Assembly: GCA_036375875.1 (NCBI GenBank)
Contig: DASVBK010000060.1
Span: forward strand, 1 to 12,797
Length of the DNA: 12,797 nucleotides
Direction: 5' to 3'
Origin: Prado023 sp036375875
Lineage (GTDB): Bacteria; Actinomycetota; Actinomycetes; S36-B12; CAIYMF01
Part shown: positions 12,461 to 12,797 of the stretch, piece by piece
Layout of the letters: the number at the start of each line of letters is the position of its first letter
How positions within the stretch are numbered: the stretch's first letter is position 1
Notes under the pieces: generated by a model
Seen by the model: the letters and a program-made list of their open reading frames with translations, nothing else
The model's database searches: none
Told to the model about the DNA's origin: nothing
Position numbers and translations under genes: made by a program

Positions 12461-12648
12461 CACCCGCGCACCCCAGTCGGAAGCCCCCGGCTGATGCGCC
12501 GATCCGGCAGGGGGCCACCGGCAGCACCTCCGCCCCCGCACCTGGCGCGGCCCGCTGGCCCCACCCCGTTCCGACGGGCCGGCCCTCCGACCCGCTGCCA
12601 ACCGCCACTCACCGCGAAACCTCGGCCCCACGGCGCCAGCATGGGCCC
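12461..12648. other. Divergent intergenic region upstream of the dioxygenase and WS/DGAT-type genes
   Basis: About 190 nt of C-rich sequence on the plus strand. No open frame of recognisable family is present on either strand. Near the right end a 10-bp palindrome, ATGGGCCCAT (12641-12650), overlaps the start codon of the next gene. A CAGCAT hexamer (12637-12642) sits 6 nt before that start and could be a degenerate leaderless -10 box. Nothing else is seen. Confidence 0.4.
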
Positions 12649-12797
12649 ATGACCACGACCCCGACCACGCCGCGGTCCGCCGAGGACCAGCCCGCCGAGA
12701 TGGCGCTGTCACCGAACGACACCCTCTGGCTCAACATGGACACGCCCGAGAACCTCATGGTGATCGAGAGCGTCATGTGGTTCCACCACCGCCTCGA
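12649..12797 (+). CDS. Wax ester synthase/diacylglycerol acyltransferase-type protein, N-terminal part
   Basis: Only the first 49 residues or so lie in the window. After a Thr/Pro-rich lead (MTTTPTTPRSAEDQPAE) comes MALSPNDTLWLNMDTPENLM, then VIESVMWF. This matches the N-terminus of WS/DGAT-family acyltransferases (typical pattern LSPxDxxWLxxExPxNxM followed by a V-x-x-F strand). These enzymes esterify acyl-CoA with fatty alcohols or diacylglycerol to make storage lipids and are abundant in actinobacteria. The catalytic HHxxxDG motif would lie about 130 residues in, beyond the window edge, so activity cannot be judged. The ATG at 12649 is chosen; an ATG at 12641 is out of frame and meets a stop after three codons. 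Confidence 0.75.
   Translation, partial: MTTTPTTPRSAEDQPAEMALSPNDTLWLNMDTPENLMVIESVMWFHHRL

Noticed and set aside
12641..12652. ATG at 12641 as an alternative start or leader peptide of the WS/DGAT-type gene
   Set aside because: It is out of frame and stops after three codons; it is part of a short palindrome and probably chance.

Overview
The window is very GC-rich (by eye above 70%), with GTG starts, dense GC-biased third positions, 1-7 nt gene overlaps and several leaderless-looking promoters (a TANNNT -10 box 6-7 nt before the start codon). This points to a high-GC actinobacterium. The organism cannot be named from the sequence alone. No tRNA, rRNA, insertion sequence, phage gene or CRISPR array was seen.

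Layout. (1) 3-224 is the tail of an unidentified plus-strand gene. It meets a convergent minus-strand block across a shared hairpin terminator. (2) 271-4336, minus strand, transcribed right to left: circularly permuted ATP-grasp protein, alpha-E protein, transglutaminase-like protein (three overlapping genes), then a small PlsC/LPLAT-type acyltransferase with its own probable promoter. The first three form a widely conserved set thought to make and process an unknown peptide or amide product. (3) 4337-4535 is a divergent control region holding the ATP-grasp promoter and, on the other side, a cluster of TGCAT/ATGCA half-sites around the next promoter. (4) 4536-8267, plus strand, is a compact sulfur operon: an excisionase-type HTH regulator with a PocR-like cysteine-bearing sensor domain, an SQR-like flavoprotein, a DUF1641 protein, a one-cysteine DsrC/TusE-family sulfur carrier and a DsrE-family sulfurtransferase. 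It ends in a strong hairpin.

(5) 8395-10249: a VOC/glyoxalase-fold protein and a membrane acyltransferase-3 protein. (6) 10274-11556: a two-gene unit of a DUF4097-like beta-repeat protein and a DUF2089 zinc-ribbon/HTH protein. They overlap by 4 nt, share a short helical module and have a 13-bp perfect hairpin in the junction. (7) 11587-12426, minus strand: a LigB/DODA-type dioxygenase with a palindromic operator candidate in front of it. (8) 12649-end: the N-terminus of a wax ester synthase/diacylglycerol acyltransferase-type gene, cut by the window edge.

The most interesting part is the sulfur operon. The inferred scheme is sulfide oxidation by the SQR-like enzyme, with sulfane sulfur passed through DsrE and the single-cysteine DsrC-like protein, under a linked cysteine-bearing sensor-regulator. 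No dsrAB, hdr, tusA, rhodanese or persulfide dioxygenase gene lies in the window. The destination of the sulfur and the role of the DUF1641 protein are therefore open.
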